From: Fischerella sp. CENA71
GTDB taxonomy: Bacteria > Cyanobacteriota > Cyanobacteriia > Cyanobacteriales > Nostocaceae
Assembly: GCA_024239075.1 (NCBI GenBank)
Contig: JANBVI010000053.1
Coordinates: 1 to 64,000, forward strand
Direction of reading: 5' to 3'
Length of the DNA stretch: 64,000 bases
The notes under the pieces are model-generated. The model had not been told where the DNA came from. It saw only the letters and a list, made by a program, of their open reading frames with translations, and ran no database searches. Numbering within the stretch: the first letter of the stretch is position 1; the number at the start of each line of letters is the position of its first letter. A program made the position numbers and the translations under genes. Positions 55,637-64,000 of this stretch are shown one piece after another.

Positions 55637-55924
55637 AACATAGTAGTCATTTCTACACCTGAGTTTATTTTTTGTGATGCGCCTCTGAAGATATGAGATT
55701 TTTTACAGTTCGCGGAATGTTGAAATTCAAAATTTAAATTTTGTCAAGTCTACTAGGTAAGCTGAGTTACTTATCTAGTCGTCAATCGAAATTATTAGCT
55801 GACGCTAACTATATGATCATATCAAAGAATAAAAATATCGGCTTCCGTGATCCAAATCAGAATTATTAGAATGTTATTAACTTTATTAGTGCAACAGTAA
55901 AAGTACTTAAAAAATATTATTTAA

Positions 55925-56917
55925 CTAGTGTTTATTCCAGGCGATCGCGACTGAACTAATCACCACTAAAACCGCTCCTAATATCCCTACCAAAGTTAAG
56001 TTTTCAGAAGCGATTAAATTAGGTGCTATTACCGATACAAATCCGACTGACAAGAAAGTGACAATCGGTGTACAAGCTAATACAGCACTGACTCGTGAAG
56101 CTTCCCAGTGTTCCAAAGCTTCCGAAAAAGCACCATAAGCGATGAGAGTGTTTAAAGCGCAAAAAAATAATATTCCTAAATGAAAATAATCAAGGAGCAA
56201 AATTGTTTTGGGTTTAGCAAAAACAGAAAACAGTAAAGTACATCCTCCATAAATAATCAACATGATATTGGCAGAAGATAAAGATTTTAATAATTGTTTT
56301 TGGGCTAAGGCATAAACTGCCCATGTAGCTGCTGCTAATACAATCAGACCAGTACCAATTAGATATTTTTGAGCAGGATGAATAATAATCTTATAACCGT
56401 TAAATTCTAGATATATCTGAGAGGAATTAGTGGATTGATAAATTCCTATAAATGATTGCAAAAGTTGTTCGTGAAAAAATAAAATAAAACCTAAGCTGAG
56501 AATCCCTAAAGCAAGCCACTGAGCCAGTGTATACTGTTCTCGGAAAATCACTAAACCTCCCAAACCCATGAAAAAAGGGGCTAGTTGGATGAGTACTTGG
56601 GCGTTGGAAGGTGAAGTTAACATCAAACCTTGCAGAAAAAGAATGTAATTACTTGCTAAGAAAATTGTTGCGATCGCTAATAGTTTCCAAGAAGTAGAAC
56701 GTAGTCGTGTAAGTGTAGGTAAATTCCCTTGTACACCTAAATAAATTGCTAGCAAAACAAACGCGAACAAAAAACGAAACCAAGTGATAGTATATACATC
56801 TATCTTTTGTAATGCTACTGATAAAGCAATTGGTAGAATTCCCCACAAAAAAACAGTCACTAGCGACAATGCTAGCCCTAAACGCCAGCGACCAGATGTT
56901 TGATGAATTTTAGTCAT
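55925..56917 (-). CDS. EamA/DMT-family transporter
   Basis: 330 residues, ten predicted helices in two EamA repeats (about 14-145 and 190-328). The first starts GLALSLVTVFLWGILPIALSVALQKID and the second has LIVLAAATWAVYALAQKQLLK. Members of the drug/metabolite transporter superfamily export amino acids, nucleobases or other small compounds. The substrate cannot be deduced. The upstream spacer carries a short AGACGCGAT dyad. It runs in the same direction as the acetyltransferase gene at 57015. Confidence 0.88.
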   Translation of the reverse strand: MTKIHQTSGRWRLGLALSLVTVFLWGILPIALSVALQKIDVYTITWFRFLFAFVLLAIYLGVQGNLPTLTRLRSTSWKLLAIATIFLASNYILFLQGLMLTSPSNAQVLIQLAPFFMGLGGLVIFREQYTLAQWLALGILSLGFILFFHEQLLQSFIGIYQSTNSSQIYLEFNGYKIIIHPAQKYLIGTGLIVLAAATWAVYALAQKQLLKSLSSANIMLIIYGGCTLLFSVFAKPKTILLLDYFHLGILFFCALNTLIAYGAFSEALEHWEASRVSAVLACTPIVTFLSVGFVSVIAPNLIASENLTLVGILGAVLVVISSVAIAWNKH

Positions 56918-56925
56918 TGGTTATT

Positions 56926-56945
56926 AGACGCGATAAATCGCGTCT
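56926..56945. repeat. AGACGCGAT-AA-ATCGCGTCT dyad
   Basis: AGACGCGAT (56926-56934), AA, ATCGCGTCT (56937-56945): a 9-bp perfect dyad with a 2-base spacer just upstream of the transporter start. The flanking TTATTAG...CTGTACAATAG resembles a multicopy TTAGACGCGATAAATCGCG repeat. It could also be an operator. Confidence 0.6.
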
Positions 56946-57014
56946 GTACAATAGTTATTGGTCATGGTCGTTAGTTTATCTCCGTGTTCTCTATCCATTG
57001 ACAAATGACAAACT

Positions 57015-58190
57015 TTAAAAGAAATCTGGCATCCAAGGAGATGCACCTGTAAATATTTGTGTAGCTGCTAGAAGTGCTGATTCTGTTGCAGTCAATTTTC
57101 CGGCTAGTTGTAACTGCTGGGGTGTAAATAAGCCTGTGTAGAGGGGTACTAGTCCTTTAATATCTAGCTGTAACTCGCCTTTACCACCACTCGTTACTTC
57201 TCCACGCCCATTAGAGACAGCAAGAATAAATTTACCGTTATTTTCAGCAAATAAATCATCTTGAATTTCTAGATGCAGTTCAGTGTCTACTCCTGGTGGA
57301 TAACCCCGCATCTCTAACGCTTTGACAACATCGATTACCCGCAGCATCCAGCGTATAGTTGATTTGATCTTGGCTGTTTGCTCTGGTAGGACTAATCCTA
57401 GATAATCAACAACAGAACTGCGCCATCGTACTTTTTCGATTTGCGATCGATGGCTGGCTATAAAATTCCAGAAAGATTGTACAGCCGCAGTTGTCAGCAA
57501 TACCCAATCTTTGATTCTCAAAATCGAACCTTCTTCTGTCCGGTGTTGGCTGAAAATTATGTAACCTTCAGGTTGATTAGCCGAACCAATTAAATAAGTG
57601 TAGAACACTTCCTTTTCATCTGGTTCGATCAACCTCTCCCAGATTGCTGGATATCGATCTAAATGTCCATTAGTTAATCTGGCTTTTTGCTGATACAGTT
57701 CACTCAAGACTTTAATGTCAAATTCAACCCGTATAACAGGAAGTGGTTGCTCTGTCGTGGAGAGAGTATCACAAGCAATTTCCCAGGCACAAAAGTTTCC
57801 TGCTTGTTCATATCCTGCTTTGCGGTAGAGGCGTTGAGTAGCAGGATAAAGAACAGAAATAGGTACACTCCTAACATGAAGTTCTTTGAGAGTCTGTTGG
57901 ATCATTGTGATGGCTGCTCCTGTTCCACGATATTCTGGAGCAATACCAACAGCAGCAATTCCCCCCATCGGTACACGCTGACTACCCCACCATTGTCCCA
58001 TCGGAAGAATAGCCAGTCCACCAGCAATTTGTTCTTTTTGATGGAGAATACGGAAATTGTCTATACCAATAATATTAATGTAACTTTCTTGATCTCCTAG
58101 CGTGCCAATAAAACACTGACTAAGGATTTCCCTTAATCTTTTCATATCTTCTGCATTGGCAAGCTTGCTGTATTCATATACAGGTGTCAT
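57015..58190 (-). CDS. Eis-like GNAT acetyltransferase with SCP2-like tail
   Basis: 391 residues with the three-part Eis layout: GNAT domain (about 1-135, with VPMGGIAAVGIAPEYRGTGAAITMIQQTLKEL), a second GNAT-like middle domain, and a C-terminal sterol-carrier-like domain (about 290-391: DLFAENNGKFILAVSNGRGEV). Mycobacterial Eis acetylates aminoglycosides, and many relatives have unknown natural substrates. No resistance gene cluster is present. The start follows no strong ribosome site but the N-terminal MTPVYEYSKLANAEDM matches the family. Confidence 0.85.
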   Translation of the reverse strand: MTPVYEYSKLANAEDMKRLREILSQCFIGTLGDQESYINIIGIDNFRILHQKEQIAGGLAILPMGQWWGSQRVPMGGIAAVGIAPEYRGTGAAITMIQQTLKELHVRSVPISVLYPATQRLYRKAGYEQAGNFCAWEIACDTLSTTEQPLPVIRVEFDIKVLSELYQQKARLTNGHLDRYPAIWERLIEPDEKEVFYTYLIGSANQPEGYIIFSQHRTEEGSILRIKDWVLLTTAAVQSFWNFIASHRSQIEKVRWRSSVVDYLGLVLPEQTAKIKSTIRWMLRVIDVVKALEMRGYPPGVDTELHLEIQDDLFAENNGKFILAVSNGRGEVTSGGKGELQLDIKGLVPLYTGLFTPQQLQLAGKLTATESALLAATQIFTGASPWMPDFF

Positions 58191-58460
58191 ACTAACTACC
58201 GCCTAGCATCAACAGACTACAAGCATACTACAAAAAGCGTTAGTATGAACGCATCATCCTATAGATTCGCCCAAATGAAGGAAGTTATGGCAATTTGGGA
58301 TTTTAGAATTTAGATTTCAGATTTTTGAGGATCTTGCGCCTTCAAAACAGTAGTGGTTATCTACATTACGTTTGATTAATTATCCTGAAAAAATAGTACA
58401 AGTATTTTAAGATATTTTTTTCAAAGAAACTGAACTGCATATCTGCGAGGAAAAAAAGCA

Positions 58461-58907
58461 ATGGCAGAGTTTCGCATAATTACTCCACACCTGACTGTTC
58501 GCGATGCTAAGGCAGCAATTGAATTTTACAAAACAGCCTTTGACGCCGTGGAGAAATACAGTATGCCTTCTTTGACAGGTGATGGAATTATGTTTGCCGA
58601 GTTAGAAATTGGGAACTCAGTAATATTTTTAAATGATGAATTTCCCGAATATGGGCTAGAGTCACCTGCAACTCTCAATGGTTCTCCTGTGACAATTCAC
58701 TTGCAAGTCGATGATGCAGACGCTTGGTTTAATCGTGCTATCAGTGCAGGTGCAATAGAAACAATGCCTTTAGATGATATGTTTTGGGGCGATCGCTATG
58801 GGAGATTAGTAGATCCTTTTGGTCACTATTGGTCGATCGCTAGCCAAATTGGAGATGTATCACGAGAAGAAATGATGCGACAAGCAGCAGCAGAATTGGC
58901 TGGTTAG
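58461..58907 (+). CDS. VOC (glyoxalase/PhnB-like) protein
   Basis: 148 residues of the PhnB/YdcG-like vicinal oxygen chelate type: ITPHLTVRDAKAAIEFYKTAFDAVE at the start and MFWGDRYGRLVDPFGHYWSIA (about 112-132) at the end. GAGG precedes ATG 58461 by ten bases. VOC proteins bind a divalent metal and act in detoxification or are non-catalytic. The exact role is unknown. The gene is single, with the divergent acetyltransferase upstream and a repeat downstream. Confidence 0.88.
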   Translation: MAEFRIITPHLTVRDAKAAIEFYKTAFDAVEKYSMPSLTGDGIMFAELEIGNSVIFLNDEFPEYGLESPATLNGSPVTIHLQVDDADAWFNRAISAGAIETMPLDDMFWGDRYGRLVDPFGHYWSIASQIGDVSREEMMRQAAAELAG

Positions 58908-59035
58908 TCAATGGTCAATGGTCATTGGTCAACAAATCAAAAATTCTTAATTTTGACTTACCCTCCGGGTAGACACGGAGTGGCTTCCGTAGGTAGCCGC
59001 TTACGCGTCTATGACTTTTGACTTGTTTTGTCCCC
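58905..59035. repeat. TCAATGG array and CTCCGGGTAGACACGGAGTGGC repeat
   Basis: GTCAATGGTCAATGGTCATTGG heptamers follow the VOC stop. A CCTCCGGGTAGACACGGAG / CTTCCGTAGGTAGCCGCTTACGCG unit (about 58963-59010) comes next; it is the fold-back type found at 51700 and 3780. It separates two convergent genes. Confidence 0.65.
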
Positions 59036-59042
59036 GCTCCCT

Positions 59043-60278
59043 CTATTTCAACACAAGCGTTTTTTCTGCTAAATATTTCTTACTGCTTTCAGCATCAAAC
59101 CAGGCTGCAAGACTTGGTGGATGGTTCATACCGTTGAAGTAATCTTTGAGAACTTCTGGGTTTTGAGCCATTGCGGCCATGAGTTCTTGCATATGATCTG
59201 GAGGAGTCAATAAACTATCAGTTAAAGCATGGGTATACTGAGCGTAATTCCAAAATTCATCGAATACGCCTTGCATCCATGACTCATCAAAGCGTTGATT
59301 ACCATGTTCGATAATGCGTTGCTTAACCAGATGAGCCATTTTTGTAGCATTATTTGCCCCCTGTGCAGCGAGCGGATCGTGTAAAATCACCGCATCACCA
59401 ATACCCATGACTATTGCACCTGATGGTAAATGACCAACTGGCTGACGGACTATTGGTGTAATTGCACCCTGAACCCATGCTTGATCGTCTACGAGTTCCA
59501 TATCTTTAACAATTTCGTAGTCACAGGGTCTTAGTTGCTTAATGACCTTTTTACTCACTTCTAGCAATTCCTGACCACTCTTTACCTGAGAAAATTGATC
59601 CATCACTCCGCCAGGATAAGCTTCAAATGCAACTGCGTAAACTGGGAGTTTGTCTTTAGCATAGAACGGGGCTTGCATCATCTCACCAATACCAGGCAGA
59701 TTAGTGACTCTGAAGGTACGGTAATCAATCGCTTCTCCCTGATTGAGTCCAGTATAAAGACCTCCTGCTATATGGCGCTTTGGCTGGTAATGCTTGGTTT
59801 TCTGGGCGTCTTTTTCAAACAAAGTCGAGAAGGAACCTCTACCAACAGCTACGACAACTAAGTCGTACTTTTGGACATATTCTTCTAAATTTTGTGGTGT
59901 CATCGCTTTAATCACAAGTTCACCACCTCTGTTGACAAACTCGTGCATCCAAGTGAAGAACTTGAGGCGTTGATCCACAGCTTGCCAGGGTTGTTCTAAA
60001 TCAGAGGATACACTCAAGACCACATTTCCTTCTGGATCACAAACCTGATTACGGAATCGATCGCAACCAGGAAATTCATCATCCCAAAAATTAATTCCTA
60101 AATCACGTTCTAGTTGCCATGCATCTGGGAACAACATTGGCAATCCCATTGGTTTACCATTGAGGATCGCTTCTGGAGTGCGATCGCTAAACAATGTCAC
60201 CGCATAACCCGCATCAACAAGACCAATAGCCAAGTGTAGCCCTGCTTGTCCTGCTCCAATAATTGCAATTCGTCGCAT
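59043..60278 (-). CDS. StyA-like FAD-dependent monooxygenase
   Basis: 411 residues from ATG 60278 (MRRIAIIGAGQAGLHLAIGL); an in-frame start at 60335 adds a linker-like MIFSVYETKQQ. The GxGxxG Rossmann FAD motif is at the very start, VTLFSDRTPEAI follows, and DLVVVAVGRGSFSTLF and MGIGDAVILHDPLAAQGANNATKMAHLV form the second FAD motif. The pattern is that of the styrene/indole monooxygenase oxygenase (StyA) group, which needs FADH2 from a separate reductase (StyB). No StyB gene is within the window. The natural substrate is unknown. Confidence 0.83.
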   Translation of the reverse strand: MRRIAIIGAGQAGLHLAIGLVDAGYAVTLFSDRTPEAILNGKPMGLPMLFPDAWQLERDLGINFWDDEFPGCDRFRNQVCDPEGNVVLSVSSDLEQPWQAVDQRLKFFTWMHEFVNRGGELVIKAMTPQNLEEYVQKYDLVVVAVGRGSFSTLFEKDAQKTKHYQPKRHIAGGLYTGLNQGEAIDYRTFRVTNLPGIGEMMQAPFYAKDKLPVYAVAFEAYPGGVMDQFSQVKSGQELLEVSKKVIKQLRPCDYEIVKDMELVDDQAWVQGAITPIVRQPVGHLPSGAIVMGIGDAVILHDPLAAQGANNATKMAHLVKQRIIEHGNQRFDESWMQGVFDEFWNYAQYTHALTDSLLTPPDHMQELMAAMAQNPEVLKDYFNGMNHPPSLAAWFDAESSKKYLAEKTLVLK

Positions 60279-60683
60279 ATTTTTATTTGTGTTGTTAGTT
60301 GATTGTTGTTTGGTTTCATAAACACTAAAAATCAACTACCAAGAAATCATTTGGAATTTCGGATAAGTAATAGTTTGTAATTGTGGAACTTTCCAAATTA
60401 ATAAAATAATTGCTATTTTAGGGTCAGAAGAGGTAAATGTAATTGTCAAGCATGTAAAACCTAAACTGTTTTGGATTAACAATTGAATATAATATTTGTT
60501 ACATTTGATACTTTTAATATTTTTGATAAATCAGTATCAATAACAGCAACAACAGCAGTTACTATTAAAGTTTTTTGTAAAATAATTTATTTCAACTAAA
60601 CAGTAAAATATGAAACTACTTTGCGATCGCTATTGATAGCTATCCAAGCTTTTTTGTACTGTAATTACATGATTAAGAAATGT
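60279..60683. other. AT-rich spacer upstream of the StyA-like gene
   Basis: 405 bp without a gene. It contains AT-rich DNA and a HIP1-type GCGATCGC at about 60622-60629. Possible promoters of the StyA-like gene lie at 60300-60450. No dyad or known RNA motif stands out. Confidence 0.35.
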
Positions 60684-60947
60684 TTACTTTGAACAAGGTT
60701 CAATAGCTAACACCACTATTCCTTCTTCAATCCCACATTGCCCTCCAACAAGGATGTGAGTCACTAAATATTTTGAACTTCTGCCAGTGGGTAATAATTC
60801 TTTGTTTGGCTCCATATCAACTTCTATTAAATTCAAGATATCTCCTACTTGAAAATCGCGATTTTTGTTTCTAATTTCAAATGTTTTCATTCCTTCCAAA
60901 ACAGCATCGTAGTATATTTTCCAGGTTTTTAAATTATGGGTTGTCAT
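60684..60947 (-). CDS. DUF3850 (ASCH-like) protein
   Basis: 87 residues from ATG 60947, which overlaps the stop of the preceding small frame as ATGA; an ATG at 60962 would add five residues. The DUF3850 pattern is clear: HNLKTWKIYYDAVLEGMKTFEIRNKNRDFQVGDILNLIEV, then VTHILVGGQCGIEEGIVVLAIEPC. DUF3850 belongs to the ASCH/PUA-like superfamily, implying RNA or nucleic-acid binding; it is common in phages and plasmids and rarer in chromosomes. Biochemical function is unknown. It sits right beside an IS element and with its upstream partner could be acquired DNA. Confidence 0.85.
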   Translation of the reverse strand: MTTHNLKTWKIYYDAVLEGMKTFEIRNKNRDFQVGDILNLIEVDMEPNKELLPTGRSSKYLVTHILVGGQCGIEEGIVVLAIEPCSK

Positions 60948-61102
60948 TTTACTAACTCCCAAATTTCTTTAATGCTCTTATCCAATTCTTTAACCATTAC
61001 ATCTTCACCACACCCGATTGCCAAGTCTCTAATTCGCTCCAGATTTTTTATGGTAGCTAAAAATTTCTCGTTCTCGTGGTGAATGGAATTTTTCACCACC
61101 AT
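60944..61102 (-). CDS. 52-residue ORF overlapping DUF3850 gene by ATGA
   Basis: A reading frame from ATG 61102 (MVVKNSIHHENEKFLATI) to TGA 60946-60944, ending in ELDKSIKEIWELVK. It is mostly charged helix. Its stop overlaps the DUF3850 start as ATGA, the usual form of coupled genes. The IS inverted repeat begins at 61104, immediately upstream, so the original N-terminus or promoter may have been lost; no Shine-Dalgarno is visible. No homology is recognised. Overlap and composition support a real coding frame, but truncation is possible. Confidence 0.5.
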   Translation of the reverse strand: MVVKNSIHHENEKFLATIKNLERIRDLAIGCGEDVMVKELDKSIKEIWELVK

Positions 61103-61132
61103 TCGTGAGAGGTTAAGATAATTGCACGTTTG

Positions 61133-62577
61133 TCAAGAGGGTGCAGGAAAAGGGGATAAATCAAGCTTGGAGACTGGCTTTCGCAAGGCTTTGACAACTC
61201 CTAAATCTTGATTTTCAGGAGCAGCAAAGTATTTAATCGGATCATCCGCCTTCCCTTTGTCGTAAGCGACACTAAAATGATACAAACCACGAAAGATCAT
61301 CTCTAAAGAAATACGGTCAAATGGTAGAGATAACTCATCAGCAACAGCGTCTGCTAAGTCAATTAAAACAGCATAAAATAACCAAGTAGCCCAGACCTGT
61401 AACTTGACACCATTAATAGAACCAGTCCACAAATAAGACAAACCTAATAAACGTTTAACCGTGTAGAAAGCCTCTTCAATTCGCCATCTTCGACGATATA
61501 AATCAGCCACGACATAAGGAGGTAAAACTTGTGGGTCAAGGACAGAAGTAATATAAGAATAGTTAGTCTTACCAACCTTAATTTCGATTAAACGTAAAGT
61601 CAGAACTGGCGCGCCACGACGAACAGTACCCAGTTGAATTAATCGGTCTTTAATAGAATAATCATAACTGAAAATTTTGAGATATTTAATAGAGGCGTTG
61701 GCTTTTAACCGAGTAATAAAATGAACATCTTGATTAATTAATTGTTGTAAGAATTGGAAATGATAAAAACCTCTGTCACAGTTTTCTCCTTTTAAAAAAG
61801 AGCGAAGCCTAGCACGGGCAAAGCTTTGCCCGTGCCACCACCTAGATAAATCAAGGGGCTTGTCGAATAATTTAAAAAGGCTTCGCTCTTTTTTAAATTT
61901 ATGAATCGAAGGTCGAGTAAAATGAGAGTTTTAGCTTTTAATAAATTCAGTAATGGAGTTTCAAAATTAGTTTCTGATGCAGCAGGATTGGTGTGAAACC
62001 AAACTTCTACAGGTAAACGGTTAACCAAATCAATAACTGTACATATTTTTCCTGCTAAGTGACCTGTTTTCAAGTCTTCTAGGCTTTTGAGCTTGCGAAA
62101 TAATGCTTCGAGAGTAGACCCGTCAGCAATCCAAATTCGCTCAAAATTATTCAGTGCAAACTGAACACTATCTGGTAGAGGTCGTCTAATTCTTTGCTGC
62201 CAATTGAGTTGTAAACGAGGTAGTAAATCTTTAAATACTCGCTCAAACAATTCAGCAGGAAATACTAAAAATCTTTGGGCAAGAGATTGTTGAGCCACAT
62301 TGGTTGCATGACACCATAATAAATCTTCTCTTGCCAATAAACGATTTAGTTCTTGTACTCCAGGAACTTGTCGCCACAATAAAGTTAATACTGCGGCTAC
62401 CATCATAGATAAATTAATAATTCTATCTCGTAATCCTAATTGCTTGTAATATTTTTGTTGATTAAAGATAGCAGGAGTTAATAACGCTTCTAAGTGGGCA
62501 GCAATCGCTTCATTATCTATAGTAGGAGTATGATGTTTTTGTGTGTGGTCAGAGTTGTGTTTTGGTCGCTTGGGCAT
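61133..62577 (-). pseudogene. IS4-family transposase split by an insertion
   Basis: Two frames belong together: 62577-61912 codes 222 residues and 61774-61133 codes 213 more. Removing the segment between the two GTC triplets (61775-61777 and 61912-61914) restores one 435-codon frame. Catalytic residues: Asp152 in WIADGSTL, Asp222 in LILLD followed by RGFYHF, and Glu in the Y-x2-R-x3-E-x6-K signature YRRRWRIEEAFYTVK. The family is IS4. The insertion, about 137 bp, shifts the frame, so the transposase is dead. The restored size matches IS4-type enzymes. Confidence 0.88.
61775..61914. mobile_element. Palindromic miniature insertion in the transposase gene
   Basis: A core of 107 bp (61791-61897) has perfect 20-bp inverted ends (TTTAAAAAAGAGCGAAGCCT and its complement). 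An inner 24-bp palindrome GCACGGGCAAAGCTTTGCCC lies at 61812-61835. The net insertion is 137 bp from GTC to GTC, the GTC being a possible 3-bp duplication. No coding capacity. It interrupts codon 222 of the transposase. Confidence 0.85.
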
Positions 62578-62713
62578 GGCGGTAAACCAAACTTTTTTGT
62601 GAACTCGCCTAACTTATGAATTTACCGAATAATCTTGCCCAATTTTGATAAAAGTATTCGGTCGTTACAATAGTTTTTAAATGAAGATTTCAGCTATTCA
62701 AAAGTTTATTGAT

Positions 62714-62790
62714 AATGATAATCAAAAAACTGGGGGAAGGAGGCGAGCGTCGCTCGCCTCCTTCCCCCACCCCTACGCACGATTATCATT
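62714..62790. repeat. Hyper-stable hairpin with AATGATAATC ends
   Basis: Outer arms AATGATAATC (62714-62723) and GATTATCATT (62781-62790). Inside, GGGGGAAGGAGGCGAGCG (62732-62749) and CGCTCGCCTCCTTCCCCC (62751-62768) form an 18-bp stem with a single-base loop. A GC-rich, near-perfect cruciform inside the right end of the IS; a small mobile repeat or MITE is likely. Confidence 0.8.
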
Positions 62791-62876
62791 CTTATTTAAA
62801 TTATTTTGAGTATTTTAACGGATTGACAAAATACTTTTATCTTAACCTCTCACGGATGAATTAAATTAACCACCAA

Positions 62877-64000
62877 CTACTTCAATTTAAACTCATCAAA
62901 TTTAATTACCTGTGAATCTGGCTTGCGGGTATCAAAACGATAGCTGCTAACAGTACCCGTAGCTGTATCAAAGATACTAAAAACAGTAATTTCGTTACTG
63001 CTGATATAGGGCATCGGTTGACCATTTTCAGCTAATATTGGCGAAATTGTAGGTGTGACTGGTTCTAATCCCCAGGGATCACCACTTGGCACATAATCCT
63101 GACTTTCCCAAGGTGGTAAATTTCTGCGTGTTCTGTCACCGTACGCAGCACCGTAAGAATTACCAACATTAGAAGTTTCTAAAAAGTGCATTCCCGATGG
63201 ACTGCAAAACCGATTCCATAAATGGGAATGACCAAAAAATACTAACTGCACTTCGGCTGCTTCTAATAATGGCAGCACATCGCGAATAATATAATCTGCT
63301 TGTTTAGGATATTCATAACGCACTGCCTGAATGTTACCAGTTTCATCTCGTTCAATAATCTGTACGGGATCAGTATAAGCAGGGACAATATTATCACCTA
63401 AAGTATGAGGCGGATGATGCAGCATCACGACTTTATATTTGGCTTGTTTAAATTCAGGATTATTAAGTTCTTGCACTAACCAATTGTATTGTTCGCTTCC
63501 TTTAGCTATTGGTTCGTAGATGTGCTGTCCGTAACCCCAGTTTTCAGGATTGTGTAATTCTAGTTCTGGTTCGCCGTATTTTCCTTTGTACTTACCTTCA
63601 TTAGTGATATAGCGCCACATGTTGGTAACATAAAGTACTACTAAACGCACATCACCAAAGCTGATTGCGTAGTAAGTTTTTCTATCAGGTAAAGTAAAAA
63701 TTTCTTCGTAGGTATCGGTATTAAAAGAATTTTCTTTGAGGGATTTCTCCCCATATAATTTGAGGGCTGCTGTACGGGGAATAGTGTCGTTAAATTCTTC
63801 GTTTAAGCTACCTGTTTTTCCATACCTTCCCATGATTTCGTGATTCCCAATGCAAGTAAACATGGGTGCGTGTTGAATAATTTCTCCGCCAGTGTAGCTT
63901 GTTTTTATACCATTATGCTCTAGTTGATAATTCGCACGACCTTGTAAACAAGGGAAAAATGCACCACCCCGCTGATCATCAAACCATTCACTGGCGCGAT
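62877..64000 (-). CDS. Metallophosphoesterase, truncated at window edge
   Basis: The frame continues past 63863 to the right edge without stop, so ATG 63863 (MFTCIGNHEIM) is internal; upstream residues include EWFDDQRGGAFFPCLQGRAN. At least 374 residues. Calcineurin-like metal motifs: CIGNHEIMGRYG, VVMLHHPPHTLGD and FFGHSHLWNRF; the first motifs lie outside the window. A C-terminal extension (about 50 residues) includes VFSIFDTATGTVSSYRFD. It resembles purple acid phosphatase-like enzymes, possibly extracellular. The 5' half and any signal peptide lie outside the window. Confidence 0.85.
   Translation of the reverse strand, partial: RASEWFDDQRGGAFFPCLQGRANYQLEHNGIKTSYTGGEIIQHAPMFTCIGNHEIMGRYGKTGSLNEEFNDTIPRTAALKLYGEKSLKENSFNTDTYEEIFTLPDRKTYYAISFGDVRLVVLYVTNMWRYITNEGKYKGKYGEPELELHNPENWGYGQHIYEPIAKGSEQYNWLVQELNNPEFKQAKYKVVMLHHPPHTLGDNIVPAYTDPVQIIERDETGNIQAVRYEYPKQADYIIRDVLPLLEAAEVQLVFFGHSHLWNRFCSPSGMHFLETSNVGNSYGAAYGDRTRRNLPPWESQDYVPSGDPWGLEPVTPTISPILAENGQPMPYISSNEITVFSIFDTATGTVSSYRFDTRKPDSQVIKFDEFKLK

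Larger units (their letters stand above)
61104..62854 (-). mobile_element. IS4-type insertion sequence with 18-bp terminal repeats
   Basis: CGTGAGAGGTTAAGATAA (61104-61121) is repeated exactly in inverted form at 62837-62854. The element is about 1,750 bp and carries one transposase gene on the minus strand, disrupted by an insertion, plus a palindrome near its right end. No clean target duplication is seen outside the ends (left ACCATT, right GATGAA). It is likely an old, inactive copy. Confidence 0.82.

Noticed and set aside
62877-63863. Start of the last phosphoesterase at 63863
   Set aside because: The reading frame stays open from there to the window edge with family-like residues, so the gene begins outside the window.

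Overview
The window looks like chromosomal DNA from a filamentous, probably heterocyst-forming cyanobacterium. The evidence is the many GCGATCGC (HIP1) octamers, cyanobacteria-specific families (a DUF1825 protein, a DUF1400 hydrolase, a flavodiiron operon), a split-intein DnaE, AT-rich spacers, and spacers packed with short dispersed repeats of the kind known from Nostoc, Calothrix and Fischerella relatives. The species cannot be fixed from the sequence alone. No rRNA, tRNA, CRISPR array, phage module or replication origin was seen.

Layout. 1-4.5 kb: the tail of a transposase, a large GH15/phosphorylase-kinase-like protein, and a repeat-bearing spacer. 4.4-10 kb: mgtE behind a structured leader, a PadR-type regulator with its own palindromic operator, two RodZ-like HTH membrane proteins and an alpha/beta hydrolase. 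10.2-17 kb: gatA, the C-terminal half of split dnaE (trans-splicing intein), a small Cys-rich membrane protein, a methyltransferase, lepB, a helix-hairpin-helix protein, a TM2-SHOCT protein and a DUF1825 protein. 17-27.7 kb: a class A PBP, tyrS, pyrF coupled to an exported protein, mscL, a family 4 uracil-DNA glycosylase, a phosphoribosyltransferase, a nucleotidyltransferase, a YkvA-type protein, cbiT and cdsA. 28-37 kb: an AraC regulator, an unusual Dps, a DUF2993 protein, a pseudouridine synthase with a third RodZ-like protein, a WD40 protein, a GT9 glycosyltransferase and a CdaR/PucR-type regulator. 37.6-49 kb: ftsH, a DUF1614 protein, a MITE with a target duplication, class III alcohol dehydrogenase, small enzymes, a dioxygenase-like protein, a phosphatase and gamma-glutamyltransferase.

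49-64 kb: the flavodiiron operon flv4 - PsiE-like membrane protein - flv2 (photoprotective electron sink), a DUF1400 hydrolase, an EamA transporter, an Eis-like acetyltransferase, a VOC protein, a StyA-like flavin monooxygenase, a coupled small-ORF/DUF3850 pair, an IS4-type element whose transposase is split by a palindromic insertion, and a metallophosphoesterase cut by the window edge.

Most genes are housekeeping or ordinary cyanobacterial genes in short units. The most interesting points are: (i) the mgtE leader, where one CCTCC block can pair either with a decoy GGAGG or with the Shine-Dalgarno sequence; (ii) a dispersed intergenic repeat lodged in frame in gamma-glutamyltransferase just before its self-cleavage site; (iii) a Dps with substituted ferroxidase ligands; (iv) nested small mobile elements, including one with an exact 8-bp target duplication; and (v) a 52-residue ORF overlapping a DUF3850 gene by ATGA beside the IS. 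No complete new multi-gene system could be demonstrated.
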